Assembly (NCBI GenBank): GCA_017562135.1
Contig: QEYB01001157.1
Location: 62,001 to 126,000 of the forward strand
Length of the DNA stretch: 64,000 nucleotides
DNA from: Dipylidium caninum
Taxonomy: Eukaryota; Platyhelminthes; Cestoda; Cyclophyllidea; Dipylidiidae
Direction of reading: 5' to 3'
The notes under the pieces were generated by a model. The model did not search any database, had not been told where the DNA came from, and saw only the letters and a program-made list of their open reading frames with translations. Shown here piece by piece: positions 50,100-61,875 of this stretch (positions are counted from its first letter, which is position 1; each line of letters opens with the position of its first letter). The translations under genes were made by a program, and so were the position numbers.

Positions 50100-52936
50100 A
50101 ACTACAGTGTTTTTTGACTTGAAAACACTCTCTGCTGGGTGCCCTGTGAAAATGTCCCCTTTCCCGTGTCTACCCTCTCCACCGCCAGTGCTGAGACCTG
50201 GGGACCATGCGAAGTTGACACCGACAACAGCGCTCGACGGGCGGGGACAGACGGAAACCCCCATTTTCTCCACCCACCCCCTCGATTGTTAACATGACAT
50301 GAACGCAGATCTGCTAATCCGAAGCGACCTGGAGCGTTCCGGGGTTCTCAAGTGTTTCTGTGGTCTTTTTCGGGTCTGTCAACTGGCACACTTCGCAGTT
50401 GAACCAACAGCGCGTCTGTCAGTGTTTCAGCATTCTTCACTTCGCCTTTGGCCTCTTTCTCTCCTTGGACACTGTTCCCACATAATTTTGGCTTGTTCTG
50501 AGTCTCCCGCTTCATTGCAGTGGTTGACAGCGGCTTGAGCGCTGTCACGCGGAAGTTCTGTAAAGCGGAGATTCCATGGCAACTTCCCATTCCACACGTC
50601 AACGGTGCCTTCTTTAGCGTCTGCAACGCGTCTCTTACACAGCCTCAACATGTCGTGAGGTCGGTTTCAGCGGCAAAAAAAAACACTTGCAGGTTCAAAT
50701 GCGGCAACGATGTGGTGAGGAGGAGCAACGGGCTCCGAGAGGCGTGGCTAATGCCCCTCGGGGGATTCACGCCCTGCTCACAGGATGGAGAACTGCTTCT
50801 CCCCATCTTTGGGCAGGGGAAGGGGTGGGAAAGTTTGTTGTCGGACTGGAGGGGATGTCCGAGGTGATGAGGCGATGCGCCAGACCGCCGCACGATGACC
50901 ACTGGGAGGCGAAGGGGTTTTTATGGCCTTAGACGTGGGTGACAGGAACACGAGAGCCCTAGACGTTGTGCGGTCGCTGTCCCCTCCCCGCCCCCCCTTT
51001 CAAGGAAGCCCCCGTGCATGCGTGTTCGTGTCTCCGCGTTCCTGAGCCAAGCTTTGAGCACGAGCGCAGAGGCGGCGAGGTGTGCACAGCCTCAGGCTGC
51101 GGGTTTACCTCGTCTTAAGGCGGAGGGGATGCGTAAGGTTGATAAAACGATCCTTAAATGGGAGAACAAATGCTTTTCTTCCTTTTATTCTTCATTTCAC
51201 TGAGTCATTTTCAAGTGTTTCGCTGCCTGGATTTCATCCTTTCGGGGTTTCCGCGAAAGATTCTCCGTGAATGCGCCCAACCTTTCTGCTGTCTGTAGGC
51301 GCTCAAACCGACTCGACTTAGTGACTACTGGGCATCCAGTGCCACCGCGTTGTCTACACCTCCCCTCGACATTCTCCGTGTGTATTTCTTCTCCCGGGGA
51401 CCTAAACCCCTCACACCTCGTGTGTTCAGTGAACTCGCGTCTACTTCTCCTGGATCGTATTCCGGCCAGTCAGAGGCTTTGGGCTCGAAATCTTAGCGGA
51501 ATCCCATCCTTATCGGAGGATGTGGCGAGGTTCGGACCCGGACAGGCCTGGCCCAACAACTGTTGGTCGAGACGGCCAACACCGGGGCCCGTAAGTCCGA
51601 CATTCCGCATCAAAGACCCAGTACCGGCACCGCTGTGCACCAGTTTGGAGGCCTCCACTCTGACACCTCGGCACAACGGCCAAGGGGACGGGGCGGAACG
51701 ATCCAGGTGAAGGTCGGGGGAGAAACGGTCACGTGGTCTTCGGTTGGCGATGGTGTCAGCCCACAAAAAAAAACCCTGGGGCGATGTTTAGTCGCGAAAT
51801 TGTCTATTTATTTGTAAGGCCGACTGCAAGCGTTCACACCACCACACTCATGTCCGGTCTAATTGCACTTCCAGGCGGCCGAGGGCCCGTCTCCGCGACA
51901 GGGGAGTGGAATCCTGGTTGTGGCGTCGGCTGCTCAAGCCCATCTGTGCACTGATAGGGGGGCTACTGCTGCTGCTGTCACCGCCCCCCTGACTTCAAAC
52001 GCGCCCCCACGTAAATTGGCGATCCACTTGATTTGCATGTGGTTTGGTAAAAAGCTCCGATCACAACTTGATCACCCCACTCATCTGATTTCGCGATCGA
52101 CTCCCCCTCAAAGTGAATGCCACGCAGCCAAATGATTGCCCCATTTTCTATAAGATTTGGTCAAATAAATCAGCGCTCCAATTCACCAAATCGGTGTCTA
52201 TCATTGGGTGACTTGACATTTTTCAAATAAACGTGCTTTGTGTTTCGCCAGACACCCCTGTGCTTGTCAAATCAGGCAACCAGAGGCAAATCACAACCAG
52301 AGATTGGAAAAGTTTTACTTGGTCATGCTTTCGCACTCTCCTGAGAAAAAAGAGTCTGCATCGCACACATCCAAAAGGGAGTCCTGTCACGAGGGGATAT
52401 CCAAAAAGGGCGGGTTGGACGGGCCAGAAGGGGGCAGTTGAGGTGCTCGGGAGTTCAGACGCCGTTGCCAGCGTGACTAGGCGCGTGTCGCGAAAGCCGA
52501 TCAAAGAAGTGGATGAGGGGACGAGTGGGACGACCTGGCAAAAGAGCAACAAGGTGCTGAGAGAAACCTCATCTAAGCGCGCCTGATGCTCGTGCTACAC
52601 TTTCGGTACAGAAGTGGCCTTAGGAGGGCGGAGAGCGAAGAAGCGTGGATTGATGATGAGGCAAAACTAATGCATCTTTTTGCGTCATTGAATCGAGGAT
52701 AAGAGGCAATTTGTACGCCATAATCCTTTCACCGTAATGCGAAAAAGATGAGGATGCCTCTCGGGAGGACTTAGAACTTGGTGTCAATCACGCCTGCCCA
52801 CTCGGAGCTTCGAGCGAACATGCTGATCCACCGAGAGGAGGAGACTGGCGGTGTCGGGGACAAACACGATGATGACTCGAAGGGGGAGCGGGACGGGGCG
52901 GGGCGCGGCGGGGGAAGGAAAAGACTGGCGACCTAC

Positions 52937-55900
52937 CTGTCATGCCTCGGCGCATGCCCGGCTCATCTGCGGTGGTCTTCATCACCCCGGCGATGTCCAG
53001 GTGCACGTAGGGTATGCGATTGCTGACGAAATTCTACCAAAGAAAAGAAGACAGGCGTCTCCGTAAGGCGCACATTCATCGGGGCAGTGGCACGAGTTTT
53101 TGGCTCGAACACGTCAAGGGTAGAGAGGATTTTTATCATGCCTAATTGGGTTGGAGGCCGGTGTGATTTTAGCTCCTGTGGTGTGCAAAAAAAGGGTACC
53201 TAAGGCGTCGTGAACGTCCGACACACGGTAAAGTAGGGAGAGCACGGAAGCACCAAAAAACCGGGGCGCTCGTTAGTGAGACGAGGCCGGTCGCTACTCG
53301 GAGATTTGCCATGCTCCAATGACTAACTTCCATCCGGTGCCTGATAGACCGAGGAATCCGCCTGGGAGTGGCGCAGCTCGGCCAAGGCTTATAATGTTAA
53401 CGAAACTCTCCTGGCCCTCGCCCCGTCGTCCTCTGCCCCCGGAGGCTGGGGAGTTTATGCGCGTGTAAGTAGCCCAACCGGATTAATCGCTCCCGCGTAT
53501 CTCCAGCAAAGACAATTTCCCAGACACCCGGTGGCAACGTCTTCTCATACGCCAAGCAACCGATCAGACTGCTTCTCGCCCTGGTTGGGCCGGTCCCCCC
53601 CTCTCGCCTGCCCGTGTCCTGATCGGCGCACACCGCCGTGTTGCAGTCTGAGAGAGGAGGAGGAGGAGGGGAGGCTGCCTGGGACGCGGACACGCAGACG
53701 GCGCTCCATTCGTGGCCGCCACGATTAGAACGAAGCTGACAACTCGAGTAAAGCGGCCCAACGGATTAAACCGAGTGCCCTGTGCACGATAAATACTGCC
53801 TGCACATGGCAAGTCACCGGAGGTCCTGTCATCTGCCGCGAGAGCGCAGCCGTGGCATGCGATTCGCGTTCGGCTCAGCCTCATACGCAGGTACGAGGGG
53901 CGACGTAAACAATGAGAGAACAAAAAAGCGAATGGTTAACAGGCGGTGCTGTCGAAGGTGAGGTAAATAATTTGGGGGGTGGCGTTCAATTAAGCACTGG
54001 AGGGACTTGTGCCAGGTAGCAAGCGAGGCAACGTTAAGTGGAGCAGGTAGTTTAGAATGCTTTAAAATGGCAGTCTGGTGCCTTGAAACGGCGCGGTCTA
54101 ACCGAGGCGAAAGACGTCGCCAGCGGTTGAGAATGCAGGTGTCAGAAGTGCGTCCCAAGAAACGCTAAAATGTTCAAGGCCATGGCCGTACAAACAGGAA
54201 ATTAGCACAAAAAGCGGTGCCGAAAAACAGAACAACTTGTAGACAGCGAGGCAGAACTGCTAAATGGAAGCTCTCGCGGACCATGCGAAACACCAACACT
54301 GAAAGGGCACGTGAACCGTTGACTTAAAGAGACAACTGACACGAGACGTTTGCAGCGGACTGGCCGAGGCTGGGGGAAGGGCAAAAGTGGCCCGATCCTT
54401 CCTCGGGGCAGGTTAAAGAAAAGGCTGCAGTCTTCGCCCTCACACCTCAAAGGCCTTTTTACGGCGGATTCGAGTGCATCCATTTGACAACAAACGATGC
54501 GTCAATGGAGCGTCATTTAAGCTGTGTGATGTCACTGAGCGCTAAACATGCGCCTGGCGAAAACCGCTGTGCCAATATTTCACTGACAATAAAGTGGGCG
54601 TCTGCTGCGTGCTAACGCAGCACTTAAACGGGGTAACCACAGGAGCAGTCGACGTTTGAGGCTCCAGCGTGGGGGACAGACATGGGAACTGACACGCTGC
54701 GATCGGCCACACACTTGGCATGAGAGTCGAAGGAGAATGCGGACTGTTGGGGCGGCGGCTGGCAGATGTCGACGATGCGCGACGCCAACGCCCTAACGTC
54801 TTAACTAGCCAAAAGGCGAGGCGCAAGAGGCCAGATTAAAGAAAGCATCAGAGAGGGGGCGGTTGTTAGGGCAAATTCAAAGCAGACAAGTAAACGATAA
54901 GCGGGTAAGCGGGAGGGGGGCGAGGGCGGGACGGGACTCACCTGAAGAAAAGCCGAGGCAGAGGCTGAGCCCGCAAGTCGAGAGTAGGCACCACTCATGA
55001 CATTGGCAATGTCCGCGGTGGCAGAGGCCTCCCTCAGCTGCTTCGCATAAAGAGTGGGCATATGCCAAAAGGGATCGAACTTCACGCGGCCGCAGTGGCT
55101 GAGCGAGCCGATGATGGTGGGGGCGGTCGTGCCCTCGGCGCTGTCAGCGCCCTCCGCGCCGACGGCCGGGGCCCAAATATCGGAGATCTGACGATGCTGG
55201 ACAGCGGAGTTGCAGAAGAGGCCGGTGTATTGGTCGCCCAAGGCGACGGAAATGGCGCCAGTGAGAGTTGCCGCGTCCATCACAAAGGCAGGACTGTGGG
55301 ACTGAGCGTAGTGCAAGGCATCGGCCAGGATCAGGCGACCCTCCGCGTCCGTATTGTCCACCTGCAGTGAGGCGAGGTTGGCAGTCATTAGGAGGAAGCA
55401 GGCGGGTCGAATCACAAATCGCGGTTCACACAATTTGGGCAAGGAGAATCTCATCGCCGGGTACCCGACTGCGACCACGAGGGAAGTTAGGACCCAAATC
55501 CACTTCTCCCACAGCCGCAGGAGTGCAATTCGTGCGGGTGTGGAGGGCCAGACGCGAAAAGCCACTGTTGGCGATGTGGAAGCCGCATTAAAGCCTCTTA
55601 ACGAACTGACAGAAAGCCCTAATTCCCATGCCGACTGCAAACTGGCTGGCAAAGGTGGCAGAACACGCAGCCGTTAACTGTGCGGCGGAAGGATAAACCT
55701 CCTCGCCTCGATGCAAATTACACAGAGTTTTCTCCGGGTGACACTTTAAGAGCCATAAAAATGCGTCAAGGAAGAAGACTTCACAGTGTCACACGCAAAT
55801 CGCTTTTCGATGTACCAGAACAGTGTAAACAAACGAAACGAGTGGCCTCAGAGTTTGGCGAAAACCTCCGGCGCGGGTGGAGAACGAATAGCAAGGAATG

Positions 55901-58900
55901 ATGCCAGCAAAGGACGAACTCGACCATCCGGTCAGACTAGGCGAAACACGCAACGGTGCTCGGGTCGCACAGCCTTTCTGTGGGCCCGTGACGAGGCAAA
56001 AAGGGTACCTGGACAGTGAGTCCGCTGGCCATTCGAACGACGTCGCCCGGACGGATGGCGTCGCCATCCGGCATATTTTCCACCAGTGGAAGGTAGGCGC
56101 GGATGTTGATCGGTGACTGGAGGCGGATCAAACCCGTAACCACGGAAGCAACAACCGCCGCTCCACCTGAAACAGCAAGACAACCATCGATGCATGCCTT
56201 CTCTATTTTTTTTTCACCTTAAAATTTCGGAGGCGAGGGAGAGGAAGATGCCACCCACTGCGAAGCTGGTTTTGAGCCTATTCTACGCACATCCAAGTTA
56301 CGAGGGGAAAATTTCACCAGACCGACCATCACATGTTAAGAAAGAGAGAGCCGTTAGAGGTTTGCGAGGTGACTCGGAAGCTGAGTACGCACAAGTATAA
56401 GAAATGCAACACAAACTATCAAGGAACAGACGTTCCATCAAACTCGAAAGGATATTTTTGCTAAATTACGCCACCCATTTCCATTGTGACAGCAAGTAGG
56501 AGGGCGCTTCAAGCCTCCCAGGGGTAACGGACATTTCGGATAGCCAAGTGAATTTAATCGTATTTGGCCGAAGGACTCCATGGCAGAATGCGAGCGAGTG
56601 GGCAGGCGAAGAGGGAGATAAAAATGCTACTGAAGTGCCTAGACCAGCATGAGAATTAGTGGTAATTTTGGACAAGCCTGCGACATGGAAGAGTGGATTT
56701 TTGCCTCAGGACAGGACACCTCATGCTGAGCGGGTCAAAAAATCCTGTGGTCCACTCGCTTCGGCTCAACAAATCACCACAAAATGAGGTGGTATTGCAG
56801 CGAAGTGTGAATAAAACAAAAGGCAATGTCGTCCAACTTCGGTTATTGGCATAATAGTAAAGGTGAGGTATGCGCTGAAGCCAAATAGATTTCCTTCCAA
56901 ATTAATCAGACAAAGTTGAGTGAGAAAGAGGATAATCCCGCACATGAGGATAATCCCGCACATGGGGTGTTGGAGGGAAGCAAAGAGGCGAAAATTACCC
57001 ATATCGCCACGCATGTCGCCCATTCCGGCGGAGGGCTTAATGGAGATCCCGCCGGCGTCGAAGGTCACACCCTTACCTACCAGGGCGATGTGATGACTGG
57101 GTCGTGAGGGATCACCCTGGACAAGAAAAGAGGCATCATTGACAGCGGAAGAAGCTCTCCTACAGAGCGGGAAAAATTTCCCCACTCTGTACAGTTAAAC
57201 CGAGCCGAGGGGGCGAAATAAGGGGGAGACGAATGCGTCCGAATAAGCACAACTTGATGATGAAGGGTCGCATGAGAGGAAGGGGCGGCAGACTGTGATG
57301 CTGTTACTTTAGAGGTTGACGGACCAAATAATGTTCGATCAAAAAAAAATAGAATTTAGTTCACCTAGTTGTTATAGATAAAGTTGCGAGCGGAACATGA
57401 TTGTTTGACACATCAACAAAGTGAAACAGATCACGAAACACTGACATGGCGTTGAACACTAAAAGAACTCTATCACTGATCAACACTAACTGCCATTGAT
57501 GGCATTGCGCTGACGACAGGTAGTGGCAGTTTTTCAACTACGCTGAATGCTCAAAGATATACACCACTTCCCATCTGTGTTGAGGACGAAAAGAAAAAAA
57601 CCTGTTTTTCTCCGTTCTTCACTTTGGAGGGAAAAAGGAAAATGTTGAAAGAAACTAGGGAGGTACGGGACATCTCGAAGTTGGGAGGGCAAATGAAGTG
57701 GGATAAAGAAAAGAAGTTGTACGGTAGAGCCCAAAGTCGACTAGTGGTTAATTTATCTCTGTAAAGACGTAAATATAGGAGAAAAGGAGGGACGTGGTTT
57801 TATTTGGAGATGTATTTATCACACTAGCTAACCATTTAGTACGTAGAATAGGCACCGTACTCGTCTCAACTCGTTAGAACCCAAGTAGAAATTTCACACA
57901 ACTCACTAATCCACTGTTTCCGAATAGCCAACGAATGATGGTGTTTAGGTGTAAAAACGTTCAGTAACGGAAGCTGCGCCTGGGGAGAGGTATTCAAAAT
58001 GTTTGGTGACTTGGATTGAGATTTAACTAAACTAGGACGTATAACCTACTCAGACAGTAAAAAATAGAAGAATAGACGTGTTTCACAGCTTTTCTCTTTT
58101 CGCCTGGATACAATACTAGCAAACACCCTAACCACGGCTATGGAATTGGAGAGTGAAGTACTTACTTCAGTTATTTCCATATTGAATAGAAAAGGGAAAG
58201 TCAATAAAGTGGAAAAATAGTCCAATGCAGGGCTCTGACACTAGCAAGAACAATATGGAGTTCTAAAAACGACAGCAATTATTAACAAAAGTGGTGTAAT
58301 GGTAAACAGTTGGTGTAGCAAGACGAGATTGGCCTCAAAGTATCAGTTTGACTGGTCGATTTGGGAGGACTTGGATAAAATTATTGACTCAAAGGTGAAA
58401 AGCAAGGAGACTGAAAGCCACAGACCAAGGCTATCCAGAGCCAATACCTCTACTCTGATGCAGTACGAGTCGGGAAACCATAACTTTCAACTCAGGTAGG
58501 TGGGGAACGGTGTGATGTTATTTAGCTAGCAAAAGGCGACGATATTGAATCTCTACTTAAAAATGGGACGATCTTTTCACTCTTAGTGTTAAATAGTAGT
58601 CCGAAGAAAAGCCACGAGGAATTGTAAGCAACAGGAGTTGGAGGGCAATATTACCAGAAATAACGAATGACCTCGTAGTGATCAAAAAATATAGCGGTTA
58701 CACAAAAAATGCACATTCGAAGGGGCTGTACTCGCAACTAATGTGAGAATAGTTGCAGGCAGACGGGGAAATCGAAGGCATCTAAACCCACCGTATAACA
58801 AATCTCCACAAAATACGGAGGTCGAGAAGATCCCCTTGCAACGCTCAGAACTCCGCCCATACCCATCTCCTCAAGCCATTGCTTGTCATGAACCTCAACG

Positions 58901-59848
58901 TGAAGGGAAGCATCCTGTGCAGAAGAATTTACAGCCTCTGAAAGCGCCTCTTCAATAGCGTGGGCAAAGACATCTGGCGGAAATAAATTGGCTGGCATCT
59001 CCATCCATCGTCTCGCTTGATTCTGTGCTTGTGCAAGAATCCGGCCGCGATTCCAAGCGGCCAAAAGTCTAAGAGAATTTATAACAGACCGAGAAAATTA
59101 CTTGTTACGAGCCTCGAATCCATCAGGATCATTATCCAAATGCGCTGTGAAACAAGAAATTGGAGGCTGGCTAACTCGACGTTTAGGGCTTTTCAATTCA
59201 TCAAATGAAAAAGCGGAAAGATAGGCCGCTTCCGCAACCGCTTCTGCATTACCGAAAGGATCTACAAATATTTCCGACACATCTTGTTTCTAAAGGAAGC
59301 GAGGTCATTGGCCATAACATACATGAAACCAAGAAAATTACTTGTAGTGCTTGAACGCCTCGAGCAACACAGTGTCGAAGCTTGTCATATGAGGCGGTGT
59401 TCCATTGCAACGGTTCTTGCTCTGAATTATCGACAGCATCACCTTCTTTGCAAAAGATGGTTTGACGGGTATAGGGTTATAAACTATACAATATTGGGAC
59501 TGAAGAAACGTTGCGGTGTACATATCCATCCCACCGCCTTTAGGAAGGCAACTTCTAAGAGGTTAAGTGAAAACCAAGTAGTGAAACGAACTTCGAAATG
59601 CGGTCCTTAATTCCACCATTCAAGAAGACCTCATCAACATATGCTACGGCCGGCGACAATAATCCGCGTTGTTGGTGTTGGGAGACATAGCCACCCACCA
59701 GACCTGCTATTTTTTTCTAATACATTGACAGCATATAGAATGAGTACTTCATGTGGAGTCACGCTGATTTCTTCTGAAAATCTTCTTTTAGGTACAAAAA
59801 CCCTCCCCAGACTACCGGTCACCAAGCCGCGCCGCATGTCAAATGGAA
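52937..59848 (-). CDS. LAP3: Leucine aminopeptidase, M17 family (LAP3-like), ends unresolved
   Basis: Dizinc exopeptidase releasing N-terminal residues, normally a cytosolic hexamer. Minus-strand exons: 59648-59848 (upstream limit uncertain; in-frame ATG at 59837), 59342-59421, 59102-59289, 58792-59068, 56999-57116, 56009-56166, 54942-55361 and 52937-53033. Motifs in order: [40 protein letters not shown], the catalytic/zinc block [66 protein letters not shown] and [20 protein letters not shown]. Lys and Asp of GKG..FD, Asp of MRGDMG, and Asp, Glu and Arg of NTDAEGR are all present, so it looks active. All phases agree. One intron is 33 nt (59069-59101). After RRGMT a donor (GTAGGT) precedes an unfound last exon; reading through instead gives GMTGR and a 48-residue Pro-rich tail to 52788. 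Confidence 0.9.
53034..54941 (-). other. LAP3 intron (1.9 kb)
   Basis: It lies between ASASAFLQ (donor GTGAGT) and [15 protein letters not shown]-rich. No other feature was recognised. Confidence 0.6.
55362..56008 (-). other. LAP3 intron between GLTVQ and VDNTDAEGR exons
   Basis: 647 nt, joined at phase 0. An open frame runs upstream of the acceptor at 55363 but lacks family similarity, so it is treated as intron. Confidence 0.6.
56167..56998 (-). other. LAP3 intron after MRGDMG
   Basis: 832 nt. It contains an exact 18-bp tandem duplication at 56928-56963, close to the 5' splice site. Nothing else was seen. Confidence 0.6.
56928..56963. repeat. 18-bp perfect tandem duplication
   Basis: GAGGATAATCCCGCACAT occurs twice back-to-back inside a LAP3 intron. 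Confidence 0.9.
57117..58791 (-). other. LAP3 intron before GDPSRPSHH exon
   Basis: 1.68 kb, AT-rich in the centre. The acceptor CTTGTCCAG and donor GTGGGT give a phase 0 join. No other feature was seen. Confidence 0.6.
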
Positions 59849-61650
59849 TCAGACGCAGCGCGGATGTATTACAGTGTTATTGAACCATTTAAACAAAACA
59901 GTATACTTTACAATTTCTCACAAAACCCACAACTCTGCAAAAATAAACATCTGAAGAGGCCTCCTAGATTTCTGAAAAATCCTTGCGCTGAAGAGCATTC
60001 ATTACGGAGGGACCCGAGATCGTCGCCGCCCGACCTCGAACGCGCTCGAATATATTCGCGCCGAATCGCTCCTGATCATCCCCGCCCGTTTTCATGATAA
60101 TTTCACTTAGCACCGGGTCAGCGGATCCACCAATCGCTTCCCTTGAACCCGAAGAAGATCCTCTTACAGTTGATAATCCGTTCTATTTTGAAACAGAAAT
60201 TTAGAGATTAAATCCTCCCGAAAAAAATACGACCACCGGCGCAGAAAAACCAAAAAAGTGCAAATCAACGGACTCAACTGCCGAAACCCAGAAACCACAG
60301 CAAATCCAGCACAGCGCATAGCTCAATCGGGCAAGAAGCGACTGCAACTGATACTCAGCCGGTAACGGGCACTCATTACCTTTCGGCGGCCAAAATTTTT
60401 TACTTGAAACTATATTGGCAACAGGTTGCAGGGAATCGCGGTAAATGAGTAGAAAAATACGAAAATGTGTGACAGTCCTAAACAATCTCAATTACTTAAG
60501 CAATGAAGCTAAATTTTTAGGACAGGTGTTAAATCACTAAGCCTAAGTACTTGCGAAAGTGCCGAACCAAAATACCATCTACGTGTTCTGTTGAACACTG
60601 TCCTGATATCAATAAATAGACAAATATGAAGGATGAAATCCTAAGCCAGTCGATGGCTTTCGGTGAATACAAATATATCTCGATTTTTCAGTGATTATGT
60701 AGTCGAGTTACTTTAATAAATTGCCCGTCCTATTTACAGGCTAAAAAAACTTCGTCGTTTGAATTAACAAATTATTTCGATTCTACTTTTCAATCTCGCT
60801 ATCTAGAACTCAAACATCAAAAATAATAATAATAATGATTAAATTAGAGAACCGGGTTTGATTTTATAAGGAGATCAACTGGGTTTCCTTACATAAAAAA
60901 TAGCGCGCTAAAAGTAGACGGGAAATAAAACCGTCAACAGCTTAAAGACAGTTCAGTTTGGATACTGTCCGACTATATGTTCTAATGAATCGTCCAGTTT
61001 TTCGTAGGGAAAGCACAATATTTTGGGTGGCGAGCAAACGTCACAAACAATAACAGTTTATAAAACTGGAATATGCGACCGGATCTGTCCGACCCTAATT
61101 TAGAAAAAGAGGACGAAATTCCTTCAGCAATCCTTAATAGGCCAGATTTCAGTGATCCTCAAAGGGGCAGCTCCCAATCTTACGAGATTCGCGGGTTTTA
61201 CGTCGCATCTTCCCCCCACAGCCCAGAGACAACGTGCACTGGCCACATGGATTCTCGAGGAACTAAACGATAACCTCCAAACAAATGGTGTAACGAGGCG
61301 GTTGTGTCCGTTTTCCCTCTTCGAAAATTATTTGCCTACTAACTATGACAAAAACGAAAAATAACATGATTGTGGTGCAGTAGAACGGTTATTTTAGAGA
61401 GACGAATACCTCCGACATGCGTAAGTGGACCCCTAATGAGTTCGGAGAGGAAAAAAAAGGCTTCCAGACAGGTTAATTCGTCTGGATTTAGAGACAAAAT
61501 AGTCTCAATTCTGGTAGTAGAGACTTAAACACTCAAAAATCCCCTTTCCGGACAAATAACTCATCGACATACAAAACGCACGACAAAGACGTCCAGCGGT
61601 TTAGACAAAGACTCGGACGAAAGAGAAAAAAGCATGACCAAATAACCCAC
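59849..61650. other. Interval upstream of LAP3, possibly its first exons
   Basis: Mostly AT-rich. A minus-strand open segment at about 59975-60165 contains KTGGDDQERFGANIFERVRG, which looks protein-like but matches no family I know. On the plus strand the same DNA can be read as a short acidic peptide. No clear start exon for LAP3 was identified. Confidence 0.35.
60822..60837. repeat. Short AAT repeat
   Basis: About five AAT units in AT-rich noncoding DNA. Confidence 0.7.
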
Positions 61651-61875
61651 TGAATCAATCTCGATATCAGCCGTCACCATTGGCGCGGGGACAGGTGAAG
61701 GAGGGAGGACTGGTGGGGCGTCCGGGAGAGGCCTGGGCGTGAGCCATGTCTTGAAGCTGGTCTTACAATTGGCCACGAGACAGGCAGTGGAGCAGTAATC
61801 CAAATTCCACCGGGGGTCAAACACCACGGGCTGTTGACAGATTGCATTGGTGCAGCGGGGAGTGTCCTGGAAGGG
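61651..61875 (-). CDS. TOX-like protein, C-terminal zinc-binding exon (partial)
   Basis: A 75-codon minus-strand exon with acceptor CTCCTTCAG before 61875 and donor GTGGGT after 61651 (phase 0 at both ends). It encodes CTNAICQQPV, then DYCSTACLVANC and FKTWLT, followed by a Pro-rich linker. The spacing C-x4-C-x13-C-x3-C-x4-C matches the C-terminal Cys motif of TOX-family HMG-box proteins as I recall it (CENPPIV..EYCSNEC). The HMG box itself is not visible; upstream exons would lie to the right, possibly beyond the window. If unspliced, the frame ends at 61561. The family assignment rests on this one exon. Confidence 0.6.

Larger units (their letters stand above)
48161..52936. other. Gene-poor 4.8-kb interval
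   Basis: It lies between the PCMT stop and the last recognised LAP3 exon. It holds a composite GA/GT microsatellite, a 14-G run at 50086-50099 and many long pyrimidine tracts. It may contain a terminal LAP3 exon on the minus strand, but none could be identified. Plus-strand frames such as 49285-49704 show no motif or splice context. Confidence 0.5.

Noticed and set aside
54801..55652. A single 283-codon minus-strand gene
   Set aside because: Only 54942-55361 is a LAP3 exon. The upstream part precedes a good acceptor (ACTGCAG) and lacks family similarity.
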